A stretch of DNA of 59,964 bases, taken from Thermoflexus hugenholtzii JAD2. GTDB taxonomy: Bacteria; Chloroflexota; Chloroflexia; Chloroflexales; Roseiflexaceae. The translations under genes were made by a program, and so were the position numbers. The notes below the pieces were generated by a model. That model was not told where the DNA came from and did no database searches. It saw nothing but the letters and a program-made list of their open reading frames with translations. The stretch lies in NCBI GenBank assembly GCA_945881915.1, contig CAMCVW010000018.1, positions 1 through 59,964 on the forward strand. The letters are read 5' to 3'. Below, one piece after another: positions 33,381 through 43,145 of this stretch (position 1 is its first letter; the number at the start of each line of letters is the position of its first letter).

Positions 33381-34667
33381 ATGATACGCACCGCCACGCG
33401 TCGCATCAATATCGCACTCTGTATCGTCATCCTCTGCGAATGCATCGCGCTCGCACTAGTGCCGTTTGCAGTCCCCGATATTGCGGCGCGTCTGATGCGG
33501 CTCACGGTCACGAATCGCCTGCCGACACCAGCATTCTCTGCACGTGACACGCAGCCTCCCTATGCGCGTCCGCTCACGCTCCGTGACACATTCGATACTC
33601 CGAGCGCGCTCTGGGACCAAAGCAATGTGACGGTCCAAGACGGTCATCTCGCCATCGATCTGCGACTCCCGCATGCCGATGCATATTCGCTCTGGCTCGG
33701 TGATCCGACCATTGGCTCACGGGTAATGGACTTCAGGCTCTCGGCCACGATGACGCAAATATCGGGACCAGATGATGCCAGCCATGGCATCCGCTTCCGG
33801 CAAGACGCACCGGACAGTTATCTGATGGTCGCGCTCAATACGCGCGGGTATTGGAGTGTGGTGCGCTCGAACTTTGGGGTACGTGCAGAGCTCGTTCCAT
33901 GGACCTACAGCCATACCATCCAGCAAGGGATCGGCTCTTCCAACGAGCTCACCGTTGACGCCCGGGGACCACGCATCAGCATTGCCATCAACGGGGTCGT
34001 TGTAGATACCATTGTCGATGAAGCAGCGGTACGTGGCCAATTGACGTTGGCAGCCGCCACGGCAGACACCGGCGCCATGCGCGTCGACTTCGATGCGGTG
34101 TCGGGTTCGGCCGAAGGCGTCGCAATTTCTGAGGACTTCACGGACAACACCACCACACAATTCAGTACGGGCGGTTCGTATGCCAACGATGGTGCGTACC
34201 ACCTCCGTGCCAATGCCGGCGTCTCGGTATGGCAGAACTCCCTCCCCCAATCGCAGACACAGGTCACCGATTTTGACCTCAGCGTCGATACACGCATCAT
34301 CAGTGGTGATCGCGATTCAATTGGCTATGGCATTGTCTACGGCGACACAGGGGACTTTGGCCATTCAATATTGCTCTTCGGTGGCAACGGCACCGTGCAA
34401 TTGCTCCAAAGCAACCCCGCCAAAGCCACAGAACGATTGCTCGAGCCGATGAAGCTGCCCATGCTCGATACCAGCAAGGACGCAGTCAATCGCATCACCG
34501 TCCGCAAAGTCGGCACGACACTCACGCTCTTCGTCAACGACCTTGAGGTCGGCTCCATCGATAACCTCCCGAGTCAATCTGGCAGTGTCGGCATGATTCT
34601 GGTCTGTGGGACTGCGCCTGGTGAAGTAGCATTTGACAACTTCGTCCTCACCGAACGCACCCAATGA
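33381..34667 (+). CDS. membrane-anchored protein with two LamG-like (concanavalin) domains
   Basis: 428 residues. An N-terminal hydrophobic helix (about 10-32) anchors the protein. Two similar beta-sandwich domains follow, each with the pattern DTF/EDFT...W...V.DG.L. through to NE/NRITV... and ending near VDFDAV or VAFDNFV (about 68-248 and 250-425). These domains usually bind sugars or proteins outside the cell. AAGGAAC lies before the ATG. Stop overlaps the nth start (ATGA). Confidence 0.72.
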   Translation: MIRTATRRINIALCIVILCECIALALVPFAVPDIAARLMRLTVTNRLPTPAFSARDTQPPYARPLTLRDTFDTPSALWDQSNVTVQDGHLAIDLRLPHADAYSLWLGDPTIGSRVMDFRLSATMTQISGPDDASHGIRFRQDAPDSYLMVALNTRGYWSVVRSNFGVRAELVPWTYSHTIQQGIGSSNELTVDARGPRISIAINGVVVDTIVDEAAVRGQLTLAAATADTGAMRVDFDAVSGSAEGVAISEDFTDNTTTQFSTGGSYANDGAYHLRANAGVSVWQNSLPQSQTQVTDFDLSVDTRIISGDRDSIGYGIVYGDTGDFGHSILLFGGNGTVQLLQSNPAKATERLLEPMKLPMLDTSKDAVNRITVRKVGTTLTLFVNDLEVGSIDNLPSQSGSVGMILVCGTAPGEVAFDNFVLTERTQ

Positions 34668-35314
34668 GTGCCTTCCCGTTCGTCGCAGTCCTCGACATGC
34701 TCGAACCGGCGCTCGCAGCCTACCCCGTGCCGCTCATTGATCAGATGGGTCGCAGCAATCCATTCCAAGTGTTGATTGCGACAATTCTCAGTCTGCGTAC
34801 CCGCGACGACACAACCGCGCAGGTGACTCCACGCCTGTTCGCAGTGCTCGAAAATCCTGCCGTCGGCGCAACGCTCGATCCCGCGACGATTGCAACCCTC
34901 ATTTATCCCGTTGGCTTCTATCGCACCAAAGCGCAGTCAATTGTGGATATCTGCACCATCCTGACTGAGCGGTATAATGGGGTGGTTCCACACACACTCG
35001 AGGAATTATTGGCGTTGCCAGGGGTTGGCCGCAAAACAGCGAATTTGGTCCTATCCGTCGGCTACGGCATTCCCGCGATCTGCGTCGACATCCATGTACA
35101 CCGCATCTGCAACCGCTGGCAATACGTCGACACAACAACACCGGAACAAACTGAATTGGTACTCCGCGAACGTGTCCCTACCGACTCCTGGATCGCGATC
35201 AATCAACGCTTAGTGACCCTCGGTCAGCATATCTGCAAACCCATTTCTCCACTCTGTACGCAGTGTCCGCTACTCCACCTTTGTCCGCAGCACGGCGTGG
35301 GCCGACATCGTTAA
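34664..35314 (+). CDS. nth: endonuclease III (DNA glycosylase/AP lyase)
   Basis: 216-residue base-excision repair enzyme that removes oxidised pyrimidines and cuts the AP site. Helix-hairpin-helix LPGVGRKTA with catalytic K124, catalytic D142 (CVDIHVHR), and a 4Fe-4S site C191-x6-C198-x2-C201-x5-C207. All key residues are present. It is translationally coupled to the upstream LamG-like gene by ATGA. Confidence 0.95.
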   Translation: MSAFPFVAVLDMLEPALAAYPVPLIDQMGRSNPFQVLIATILSLRTRDDTTAQVTPRLFAVLENPAVGATLDPATIATLIYPVGFYRTKAQSIVDICTILTERYNGVVPHTLEELLALPGVGRKTANLVLSVGYGIPAICVDIHVHRICNRWQYVDTTTPEQTELVLRERVPTDSWIAINQRLVTLGQHICKPISPLCTQCPLLHLCPQHGVGRHR

Positions 35315-35327
35315 CCATGGAGGAACC

Positions 35328-35765
35328 ATGTACATTCGCTGGATAGTCCGTCACCACAAAAACGCTGAAACAGCCAACGTCTCGTTCTACGACGCCTACC
35401 TCGTCGAGAGCTATCGCGACGAAGCCAGCCAACCGCGCCAGCGCACCATCGGCTACCTCGGCAACATCCGCCAAATCAATGGTGAGTTTAGTGCGCTCGA
35501 ACGCGAAATATTCTTCATTCGAGCCGAACGTATCATGATGGGCATCCCCGCAATTGACGAATCAGAACGTGCCAGCATCAATACCCTCATTCGCCTGAAA
35601 ATCCCCGATCTCAATACCGCCGAAGTCGAGCGCGCCTTTCGAAACAATATTCGATGGTTCAAACGCTGGCGCCTCTCCCGCGGGATTCCGCTCACCCAAA
35701 AAGAAATTGTCGACATCCTCGAAGGTACCGAGGACGATCCACAAATCGACTACGAAGGCATGTGA
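35328..35765 (+). CDS. small conserved-looking protein of unknown function
   Basis: 145 residues. Its opening (MYIRWIVRHHKN...YDAYLVESYRDEA...RQRTIGYLGNI) resembles the N-terminal strand region of IS1634-type transposases, but no DDE catalytic part follows, so it is not a transposase. The rest is helical and basic. GGAGG lies before the ATG. It follows nth by 13 bases and is probably in the same operon. Confidence 0.65.
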   Translation: MYIRWIVRHHKNAETANVSFYDAYLVESYRDEASQPRQRTIGYLGNIRQINGEFSALEREIFFIRAERIMMGIPAIDESERASINTLIRLKIPDLNTAEVERAFRNNIRWFKRWRLSRGIPLTQKEIVDILEGTEDDPQIDYEGM

Positions 35766-36359
35766 TTCTTTTTCAGAGGAAAGCCGGCCGCGTATCGCGG
35801 CCGGATGCACCCGTCACCTGCCTCCATGGGCCGATTGCGCCGTTCCGATTCCGCATGCGTGATACCGCCGCATCCATGACATCCCAACCCTCGTTCCATC
35901 TGCGCGGTTGACCGACAGTGCTGTTCCAATACGCACATCTCTGCCGCACCCGCGGCGCCACCACTAATCACCCGTCCAGTACGTTACAGGGGGTGTTTTT
36001 TTGTGTCAACACCAGTCGAGACTGCCGGCCATGATCGTGCGTCATATGCAGATGTCGTTCAGTACCCCTGTGCACTAAGCGCACGCATCAGCTCGCCATA
36101 TCACCCAAGTGCTCGAGCCAACTACGCCATCGCTGCATACCAGTCCGCGTCTGCTTTCGTGACAGATGAATCGCCGAAACGAAATACTGGCAAGTGGCCC
36201 AGCCACTGCATCCAAAAACAACGTTCATAGCAGTTTTTCGTGTTGCTAGGGAACTCTCATTGCCAAATTGCATATCCATTTCGGCACAATAGAGGGCACA
36301 TCACCAAAGAAAAGCGCTGCACGAATAATCGTGCAGCGCCTCACAGCTGGGACCTTTTT
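35766..36359. other. 594-base intergenic region
   Basis: No supported gene. It contains a perfect 9-bp hairpin (35784-35804, CCGGCCGCG / CGCGGCCGG), a weaker GGGTG hairpin with eight T (around 35969-36002) that could end the upstream operon, and the bchH terminator. Short frames at 36003-36230 and 36088-36279 lack family features and ribosome sites. Confidence 0.5.
36314..36339 (-). terminator. terminator of bchH
   Basis: Perfect arms GCGCTGCACGA / TCGTGCAGCGC. On the minus strand it is followed by TTTTCTTT. About 20 bases past the stop codon. Confidence 0.8.
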
Positions 36360-39300
36360 TTAGACTCCGACGACGCCCTCGATCCGGTCTTCGATGTCGG
36401 CGTAGATCTCTTGCAGTCTGGCGATGGTCGCTTCGTCGCTCTGCCACAGACCGCGGCTATTTGCCTCGAGGAGGCGCTGGACGGCGGCTTTGGCAGCGTG
36501 AGGATTAGCAGCCATGAAGCGCCGGCGCACATCTTCGTCCATGATGAAGGTGTCCGACATACCGTCGTAGACCCAATTTTCGACCGAATCACCGACGGCA
36601 CTCCAACCCATCACATTGGTAAAGCGATTGGCAATTTCGGTCGCACCCGCATACCCCTGCGCCAGCAATGGCTCAAACCAACGTGGGTTGAGGATTTTGG
36701 TGCGCGCTTCGATAGTAATCATCTGTTTGGCACTGGTGATGGTCGTTTTACCGGTATAGGTTTCGGCATAACTCAACTGCACGGTCCGGCCGCTCTCGTA
36801 ACTCGCTGCCAACTGTACCGCACCACTGTGTCCGTAGTAGTGTTGCATGTCGGTCAAGCCGTACTCGACGCTGTCGATCGCCTGGAATACGTGCTCCACA
36901 GTGCCGAGCAAGCTTCGATAGGTTGCTTGTGCAGCCACGCCATTGCGCTTGCCGCCGTATGCAAAACCGCTACGCTTGATGTAGATGGATGCAAGGTCTG
37001 ATTTACTCTCCCACTGGCTTTCGTCGACCACCATGTCAACTCCGGTACCGTACTCGCCTTGTGCCTGGGTGAACAATCGTGCCGTGGCAGATTCAAACGT
37101 CTGTCCTTGTTCCTGCATCGCTACGACGTGCGCTTTGATGGGATTCATGTCTGCTGGCTCATCGGCTCGCGCAGCGCGGACAATCAAGTTGTCCATCAAG
37201 TCGAGAATCATCGGGAAGTTATCGCGGAAGATGCTGCTGATGTCGAGTACCACATCGACACGGGCCCGACCCAGTTTGTTGAGCGGAACGAGGTCATACC
37301 GGAATATTTTGCCTTGCCCGTCGCGTGCCGGCACTCCGCCAATCAACCCCAGCACCACGCCGATGCTCTCGCCTTCGCTTTTGATGGTGTCGAGTGCCCA
37401 CAACGTCAGCGACACAGTGGACGGCATCACCCCATTGTCGGCGATGTGCGACCGAATCAATTGCTCTGCCATCTGCTGACCGCGCTGCAGTGCTGCGTCA
37501 CTCGGCAAACGCCACGGATCGATTCCATGGATGTTTCGACCACTCGGGAGTGCCGCTGCACCACCACGGATGGGGTCTGCACCATGACCAGGCAAGATGT
37601 ACCCACCCTCGAGTGCATGCATGACAACGTCGATTTCGTCACCACTCTCTTCGAGTCGGATCAACATCTCACGACCATGACTGACCATGTCATTCACATG
37701 CGCAGGGGTTGGCTGATTGAAGTAGTTCTTCCAAAACGTGTCAGACGCTTCGCGTCCATAGACCACCTTCGACACGAACTCGCCGCGCACGGTCGGGGCG
37801 GAGCCGACATCGACGCCGTTTTCGAGGATGGTCTGCAACAGCCCATTACTACCCATCCGGGGAATATCTAGCGCAGCCTCGACCAACGCAATCGATCGAT
37901 CGCGAGAGACGCGTTGGCCCATGACATGCAGCCCGTCCAAAATCAAGCGTTGTTCAAGCTCGTCGAGGTAGCGTGTCAAACGCATCCGATACGCACCGTC
38001 TGGCTCGCCGGCACGGATGGGCACTTCGGGCACCAAGGGAGCCAAATCTACTGCCGGTACATCGCGCTGTAATTGACTACGCAATTGCGCCAATTGCTTA
38101 TACAGACCCGCGCGGGCATAGGGAGGAATGAGGTGGCTAATCACCGCGGCACCACCGCGTCGCTTGGCAATGGCCGATTCTGCCGGGTTATTCAACGGGT
38201 AGAGGTATAACTGCGGCACATCGCCCATGACGATGTCTGGCCAGCATTCACCCGTCAACCCCAACTGCAAGCCCGGCAACCACTCAGCAGTACCGTGCAT
38301 ACCGACGTGGACGATGGCGTCTGCACCCCAGATATCGATAAGGTACCGATAAAACGCGACAAATTGATGATGCGGCGCATAGTCGTGATCAAAGAGCATG
38401 CGCATCGGATCACCAGGGACTGCTAATGGTGGTTGCACCCCGACAAAGACATTGTCTAATTCAAACCCATCGAGGCGGATGGCATCACGCCCAGCAGGTG
38501 CGATATCGCCAGGCATCGCCCCCCACTTGTTATCGATGCGCCGCAGAATCGAATCTTTGATAAATTTTCGCAGGTCGTTTACTGGCACGGCAATGTGTTC
38601 GCCCTGCCCGCCTTCCATCGTCGCCATCCGTTTGGCGAGCGCGTCAGGTGTCGCTGGAATGTCACCAATCTGGTATCCGTCCTGTTTGAGTCGCGTCATC
38701 AACGCATGCAGCGTCGCCGGGACGTTCAACAGCGCAGCAGTGCCCAGCCGACCCAATCCTGGTGGGTAGTTATACACGACGAGGGCGATTTTTCGCTCGT
38801 TTGGTGATTTGCGGCGCAAACTCGTCCATTTTGCGGCGATTGTCGCAACGCGTTCAATCCGGTCCGGCACGGTCACGATGCGATCGTTTTCGATTGCACC
38901 GATCACGATGGGCGATATGCTGCCATCCATTTCGGGTAAGTCATACATAATGACCGACTGCATAGGAGACACACCCTTGTCGGTCCATTGCTCGAGATTT
39001 TGCATCAGCAGGGGTTGTGCAACCATGTAGGGTACGTCGAGCGCGCTCATGATTTCGGCCGATGTTGCGGCGTGTGCACCGGGGCGGGTCGAACCGGCCG
39101 GGCCGCCGACCACCGCAAAACCCATGGTGCTGATGACAAAATCGACTTTTTCTTTGGCGACCCATTCGCGCAAGGCGACGTGCGCCTCAATCCCGCTCAC
39201 AAAGATAGGCAAAACTGCCAACCCTTTTGCCTCGAGTGCGCGGATCAAATCGTTGGGGTAGGTCTGTTCTTGGAGCAAATGCTTGCGGAACACCATCATC

Positions 39301-40010
39301 GCAACCAATGGCTGCCCGCGCCGGTAATGTTTTGTTTTGATTGCCCAGCGAATGTAATCGGTATTGCTGTCGAACAATTCCGTGGTGTCTGGATGGAAGC
39401 AGCCCATCTGCGGAATCATCCGCGGCGGAACAACGGTCACCGAAACACCGAGACAATCGCGCAGAATCAAGCGAATCATCTGCGCCAAATTCGCCGAATC
39501 CGGTTGGTTCCAGTAGATGTTGACACTCAACCACGTGCGGAAGTCTTTGAGCTTTGCAGGCATCAACGGCAACAACTTGGCAGCAGCTTTGGTCAATTTG
39601 GTATAGGCATACAGGGTATCTTCGTCGCGTCCTTTGGTAATCAACCGAAGGATTGCCTGCATGGGCTTGGGCAAACCAGATTTTTTGTTCGGGTCAATCT
39701 GATAATCGCCGACTTTGGTCAGCCCCATGATCTCAGGCATACTCTCATAACAAAAAATCGTCTGCGTGCCGGCACGTTTGAGTTGGTCACCCAACCAATC
39801 CGCCTGATCACGATCATTGATGAGCGAGATAAAGACCACGTCTGCCTGGGCAATGGCTTTTTTGAGTGTCTCATCGTGGTCAGTCACATGCCCATCATGG
39901 AATCGATGAATACGCACGTCGATCCCGCCGGCGGTCAGCAACTTCTGGACTTCGGTCCAGACATGTGCATTGAACCGCTCCATGCCATTGATCATCGTAA
40001 TGGTTTTCAT
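36360..40010 (-). CDS. bchH: magnesium chelatase subunit H (BchH)
   Basis: 1216 residues, the expected size of BchH, the porphyrin-binding catalytic subunit of the three-part enzyme inserting Mg2+ into protoporphyrin IX. The N-terminal DUF3479-type region (MKTITMINGMERFNAHVW...) distinguishes it from cobalt chelatase CobN; the rest is the CobN/Mg-chelatase family core (e.g. VHVGMHGTAEWLPG, LGLTGECWPDIVMG). AAGGAAAACGG precedes the ATG. It lies downstream of bchD on the same strand with a 257-base gap that holds the micropeptide gene on the other strand. Confidence 0.95.
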   Translation of the reverse strand: MKTITMINGMERFNAHVWTEVQKLLTAGGIDVRIHRFHDGHVTDHDETLKKAIAQADVVFISLINDRDQADWLGDQLKRAGTQTIFCYESMPEIMGLTKVGDYQIDPNKKSGLPKPMQAILRLITKGRDEDTLYAYTKLTKAAAKLLPLMPAKLKDFRTWLSVNIYWNQPDSANLAQMIRLILRDCLGVSVTVVPPRMIPQMGCFHPDTTELFDSNTDYIRWAIKTKHYRRGQPLVAMMVFRKHLLQEQTYPNDLIRALEAKGLAVLPIFVSGIEAHVALREWVAKEKVDFVISTMGFAVVGGPAGSTRPGAHAATSAEIMSALDVPYMVAQPLLMQNLEQWTDKGVSPMQSVIMYDLPEMDGSISPIVIGAIENDRIVTVPDRIERVATIAAKWTSLRRKSPNERKIALVVYNYPPGLGRLGTAALLNVPATLHALMTRLKQDGYQIGDIPATPDALAKRMATMEGGQGEHIAVPVNDLRKFIKDSILRRIDNKWGAMPGDIAPAGRDAIRLDGFELDNVFVGVQPPLAVPGDPMRMLFDHDYAPHHQFVAFYRYLIDIWGADAIVHVGMHGTAEWLPGLQLGLTGECWPDIVMGDVPQLYLYPLNNPAESAIAKRRGGAAVISHLIPPYARAGLYKQLAQLRSQLQRDVPAVDLAPLVPEVPIRAGEPDGAYRMRLTRYLDELEQRLILDGLHVMGQRVSRDRSIALVEAALDIPRMGSNGLLQTILENGVDVGSAPTVRGEFVSKVVYGREASDTFWKNYFNQPTPAHVNDMVSHGREMLIRLEESGDEIDVVMHALEGGYILPGHGADPIRGGAAALPSGRNIHGIDPWRLPSDAALQRGQQMAEQLIRSHIADNGVMPSTVSLTLWALDTIKSEGESIGVVLGLIGGVPARDGQGKIFRYDLVPLNKLGRARVDVVLDISSIFRDNFPMILDLMDNLIVRAARADEPADMNPIKAHVVAMQEQGQTFESATARLFTQAQGEYGTGVDMVVDESQWESKSDLASIYIKRSGFAYGGKRNGVAAQATYRSLLGTVEHVFQAIDSVEYGLTDMQHYYGHSGAVQLAASYESGRTVQLSYAETYTGKTTITSAKQMITIEARTKILNPRWFEPLLAQGYAGATEIANRFTNVMGWSAVGDSVENWVYDGMSDTFIMDEDVRRRFMAANPHAAKAAVQRLLEANSRGLWQSDEATIARLQEIYADIEDRIEGVVGV

Positions 40011-40048
40011 TCCGTTTTCCTTCCGGCTGCTACATCACCGTTGAGCTA

Positions 40049-40076
40049 TTGTATTCTGAAAATTACTGCGTATAAT
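40049..40076 (+). promoter_or_regulatory. promoter of the micropeptide gene
   Basis: TTGTAT, 16-base spacer, TATAAT. A TACAAT on the other strand (40048-40053) could be the bchH -10, so the two divergent promoters overlap. Confidence 0.6.
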
Positions 40077-40107
40077 AGAGGCGATCATGCTACATAGGAG
40101 GTGACGT

Positions 40108-40215
40108 ATGGCGCGTACAATCGTCTTGTTGCTGGTAACTTTGGCATTCTTCTTGCCACTGGCATACAGCATTCTGATGACCTGGTTCGCAGGTGCACCA
40201 CAGCAGAGCAAGTAG
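40108..40215 (+). CDS. 35-residue single-span membrane micropeptide next to bchH
   Basis: Sequence begins MARTIVLLLVTLAFFLPLAY and ends in a polar GAPQQSK tail, so one membrane helix (about 5-27). It has every signal of a real gene: promoter TTGTAT-16-TATAAT, AGGAGG 5 bases before the ATG, and an intrinsic terminator 23 bases after the stop. It is divergent from bchH and convergent with bchD. I know no family; by size it recalls small photosystem or assembly subunits, but this is inference from position only. Confidence 0.78.
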   Translation: MARTIVLLLVTLAFFLPLAYSILMTWFAGAPQQSK

Positions 40216-40237
40216 ACTCGGCGGTCCCACCCATCCG

Positions 40238-40269
40238 ACCCATGCAACTATGGTTGTGTGGGTTTTTTT
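40238..40269 (+). terminator. terminator of the micropeptide gene
   Basis: ACCCATGCAAC, TATG loop, GTTGTGTGGGT (two G-T pairs) followed by seven T. It overlaps the end of bchD on the other strand. Confidence 0.85.
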
Positions 40270-42082
40270 ATACAAGACTCACCGCCGTCGCCGCAATATC
40301 GGCGCCAGTCGCGTTAGGCAAATAGATATACTCGCCACTGAGTTTTTCGGCGAGCTTCCGCCCTTCGCCGCGACTGAGGTAGTTACGCTGTGTGTCGATG
40401 ACCACCGCTTTGATGCCTTCGGCAGCAACTGCAGCCGCCAACGTGGCGATCTCGACGTCGATGGGGACATCGTTCTGCAAGCCTTTGTTACCACGACCGT
40501 CCGTCAAGAACAGCGCAACACACTGCTGGATTCCTTTACTCCGCGCTTGCTTGGCAACCTCGATGGTTCCCAGGAGTGCGGCAGCGAGCGGCGTCGTCCC
40601 ACCCGTTGGCAAAATGTCGAGTGCCCGTCGCGCGAGTTCGACACTCTGGGAGGCAGGCAAGAGCACTTCGCAGTGCTCACCACGGAATGCCAATAACGCC
40701 ACCCGATCACGATGGACGTATGCTTGTTGGAGCAATGTCTGCACCGCACCTTTGGCCTGCCGCATCCGATTGAGTGCCATACTGCCGCTGGCATCCACCA
40801 CAAAACAGAACAAGACACCCGCTTTGGAACGGAATTCTTTGACGCGCACGTCGTCGACGCGCAACGAGATTTTGCGTGTGGTCAGATTGTTTTTGTGGCG
40901 CAGGGGTTGCCAGGGGGCAGCGGCACGCAAGGTCGACGGTATGTCAATCCGCGCTCGCCGCGGATCGCCGGCAGTGCTCCGAATGTGTCTGCCGCGCGTA
41001 CCGTTGGTAGCACCGCGCGAACCCGATCGTCCCCGCCGTATGGTGCGGAACGGCAAATCATTTAGATGCAGCGGCAGTTCGGTCAGTAATGCCGCGAGTA
41101 TTTCTTCTTGGGGGGGTGCGAGCTCGTCTGGTTGTGGTTGCTGCTCTGCTTCGGGCTGATCATCGTCCTCGGCTTGTGCCTCGTTACTTGGTGGCGGCGG
41201 TGGCGGCTGTGCCTGCTGCTGGTCTGCAGGTGGCGGTTCCGGCGGTGCGACGTCGCGCGTTGCCCGCGGCAAAATCACCAGACGCGCCGCCACATCGAGG
41301 TCTTCCATACTCACTTCGGAGCGCAAATCGAGTGCAGCAGCAGCACATGCCACTGCGGTGGCATACATATCGACCCGGTGTCCTTCGACTCCGGCCCGTA
41401 ACGCCAAATCGACCAGCAACTGCTGCTGCTCTGGCGCGATGGTCACCCGCTCGAGCAAATCACGGGCCTGTGAAATCAGCTCTGCATCAAGGACTGCTAA
41501 CTCATCCCAGTGCGCATAATCGGGATGGATATGATGGTCCAAAACTTCGTGTCGTTGTGCCGCTGTACTCAGGCTGGGCAACAATACGAGTAACCCTATG
41601 CGATCGAGTAAGTGCCGCCGCGGCAACCCTTCAGCCGGGTCGTACGTGCCGATTAGTCGGAATCTACAGGTAATCTGCTGGCTCATTCCCTCTCGTTCGA
41701 GTTGGACCGTACCAGTATCGAGTGCCCCCAACAAGATATTCACGACTGCATCGGGGAGGAGATTGAGCGCGTCTGCATAGAGCACACCACCATCTGCACG
41801 AGCCAACAAGCCACGTCGCGCTGCCCTATTCCCGGTGCGCAACGTCGCTTCGATGTCGATGCCCCCAAGGAGTGCTTCTTCGTCGCTGCCCAGCGGGAGC
41901 TCGATAAACCCCGTAGAACCAGCGAAGAGCGACACGCTGGCGCGCGCCAAAGAGCTCTTGCCTGAGCCAACAGGAGCGCCAATAGCGACCCCGCCCAAGC
42001 GTGGATCTACTGCCAATATTCGGATTGCTTCGAGCGCTCCGTCGATTCCGACCAGACCGGCCATCGGCATGGGATGTGTCAT
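40268..42082 (-). CDS. bchD: magnesium chelatase subunit D (BchD)
   Basis: 604 residues. N-terminal AAA+ domain with Walker A GAPVGSGKSS (35-44); its Walker B reads YADALNLL, with Ala where BchI has the catalytic Glu, so it probably binds but does not hydrolyse ATP. A Pro/Glu-rich linker (PPADQQQAQPPPPPP then acidic) leads to a von Willebrand A domain with MIDAS motif DASGSM and TDGRGNKG. BchD forms the motor with BchI and docks on BchH. ATG at 42082 is preferred over the in-frame start at 42115. Confidence 0.94.
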   Translation of the reverse strand: MTHPMPMAGLVGIDGALEAIRILAVDPRLGGVAIGAPVGSGKSSLARASVSLFAGSTGFIELPLGSDEEALLGGIDIEATLRTGNRAARRGLLARADGGVLYADALNLLPDAVVNILLGALDTGTVQLEREGMSQQITCRFRLIGTYDPAEGLPRRHLLDRIGLLVLLPSLSTAAQRHEVLDHHIHPDYAHWDELAVLDAELISQARDLLERVTIAPEQQQLLVDLALRAGVEGHRVDMYATAVACAAAALDLRSEVSMEDLDVAARLVILPRATRDVAPPEPPPADQQQAQPPPPPPSNEAQAEDDDQPEAEQQPQPDELAPPQEEILAALLTELPLHLNDLPFRTIRRGRSGSRGATNGTRGRHIRSTAGDPRRARIDIPSTLRAAAPWQPLRHKNNLTTRKISLRVDDVRVKEFRSKAGVLFCFVVDASGSMALNRMRQAKGAVQTLLQQAYVHRDRVALLAFRGEHCEVLLPASQSVELARRALDILPTGGTTPLAAALLGTIEVAKQARSKGIQQCVALFLTDGRGNKGLQNDVPIDVEIATLAAAVAAEGIKAVVIDTQRNYLSRGEGRKLAEKLSGEYIYLPNATGADIAATAVSLV

Positions 42083-42528
42083 CGTGTATATCCTGTCCAC
42101 ACAGGGAATTCGCAAGTGTCGTTGTACGGGTGCATGTCGTATAAAACAATTATCACGGCATGCTGGGGAATCTTTTGGGAGACAGATGCATACTAATCGT
42201 CAGAATTCGTGGTGTGTTGAATGTGCCACGCTCTATCTGATTCACGGCTTTCGTATGGCGTAACAGACTACTTGAACGCTATTATAGCACCGCGCTCTTT
42301 TGTTGCACGATACATATACAAAACAATACATGCACAATCCTTCTACAGAAAATGAATAGCTGTTATTTTGGACATTTTTTATGCATAAATTGCCTACAAT
42401 TGCGGCGAATGATGTGCAAAATATGTGCAACGAAGCGCGTATGACGCCGACCCATGCGTGGCATTTGCGTGTATTTTGGTATGATAGAAGGAGCCAGACT
42501 TGGCATATCGTACTAGAACGAGTTGTGC
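42083..42528. other. 446-base intergenic region
   Basis: AT-rich stretch between divergent bchD and the FMN reductase gene. No gene is seen. It must contain the bchD promoter, which I cannot pinpoint, and an extended -10 for the next gene. Confidence 0.5.
42477..42485 (+). promoter_or_regulatory. extended -10 TGGTATGAT
   Basis: TG, one base, TATGAT, about 44 bases before the FMN reductase start; no -35 match. Confidence 0.4.
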
Positions 42529-43056
42529 ATGCATATCGTGACTATTTCGGGGAGTATCCGGGCGCAGTCACTCAATCGCGCCCTGCTCCAAGAGTTTGCC
42601 CGTACACTTGCCGCCCCACATACCGCACAGATAGTCGAGATACAGGATTTGCCACACTACAACCAGGACAACGAAGAACCCGCACCAGCCGTGGTGACTG
42701 CATTCCGGACGGCAATTCAGTCCGCTGATGCAGTCGTCATTGCAACGCCAGAGTATAACCATGGATACCCTGGTACCCTCAAGAATGCCCTCGACTGGGC
42801 GTCACGTCCATACGGGAAGGGTGCACTCACTGGCAAACATGCCGCAGTCATCGGCGGCGGCGGCGGAACAGGCGGCATCCGTGCGCAGATTCAATTGCGG
42901 CAAGTGCTCAATGGCTGTGGCTGTCATGTGCTGCCCCGTCCCGAGCTCGCAGTGCGCTTCCACGATGCATTCAAAGACGGGGTACTCGTTGATCCCAAAA
43001 TCAGCGAAATGCTCGGCCGCATCGCCGATGGACTCATTGCCCAAGCGAGTCGCTAA
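42529..43056 (+). CDS. NAD(P)H-dependent FMN reductase (chromate/azo reductase family)
   Basis: 175-residue flavodoxin-like reductase. FMN phosphate loop SGSIRAQSLNRAL, PEYNHGYPGTLKNALDWASR and GGGGGTGG are the family signatures. It reduces quinones, chromate or free flavin with NAD(P)H in the cytosol. ATG at 42529 is preferred to the TTG two codons earlier. It stands between bchD and the propeller/GH78 pair; a link to pigment synthesis is not evident. Confidence 0.9.
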   Translation: MHIVTISGSIRAQSLNRALLQEFARTLAAPHTAQIVEIQDLPHYNQDNEEPAPAVVTAFRTAIQSADAVVIATPEYNHGYPGTLKNALDWASRPYGKGALTGKHAAVIGGGGGTGGIRAQIQLRQVLNGCGCHVLPRPELAVRFHDAFKDGVLVDPKISEMLGRIADGLIAQASR

Positions 43057-43145
43057 TACTGGCCATGTGCTCCCCTTGACAACAGCGGGGGATGTCTGAT
43101 TCAGATTCCAGGTCTATGGCTGTATTCCCCCTCGGGAGGTTTCGT

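Noticed and set aside
35328-35765. Call as an insertion sequence transposase
   Set aside because: No catalytic DDE part, no terminal inverted repeats, no target duplications.
36003-36279. Short frames on both strands after the hypothetical gene
   Set aside because: No ribosome sites, no recognisable domains, overlapping each other.
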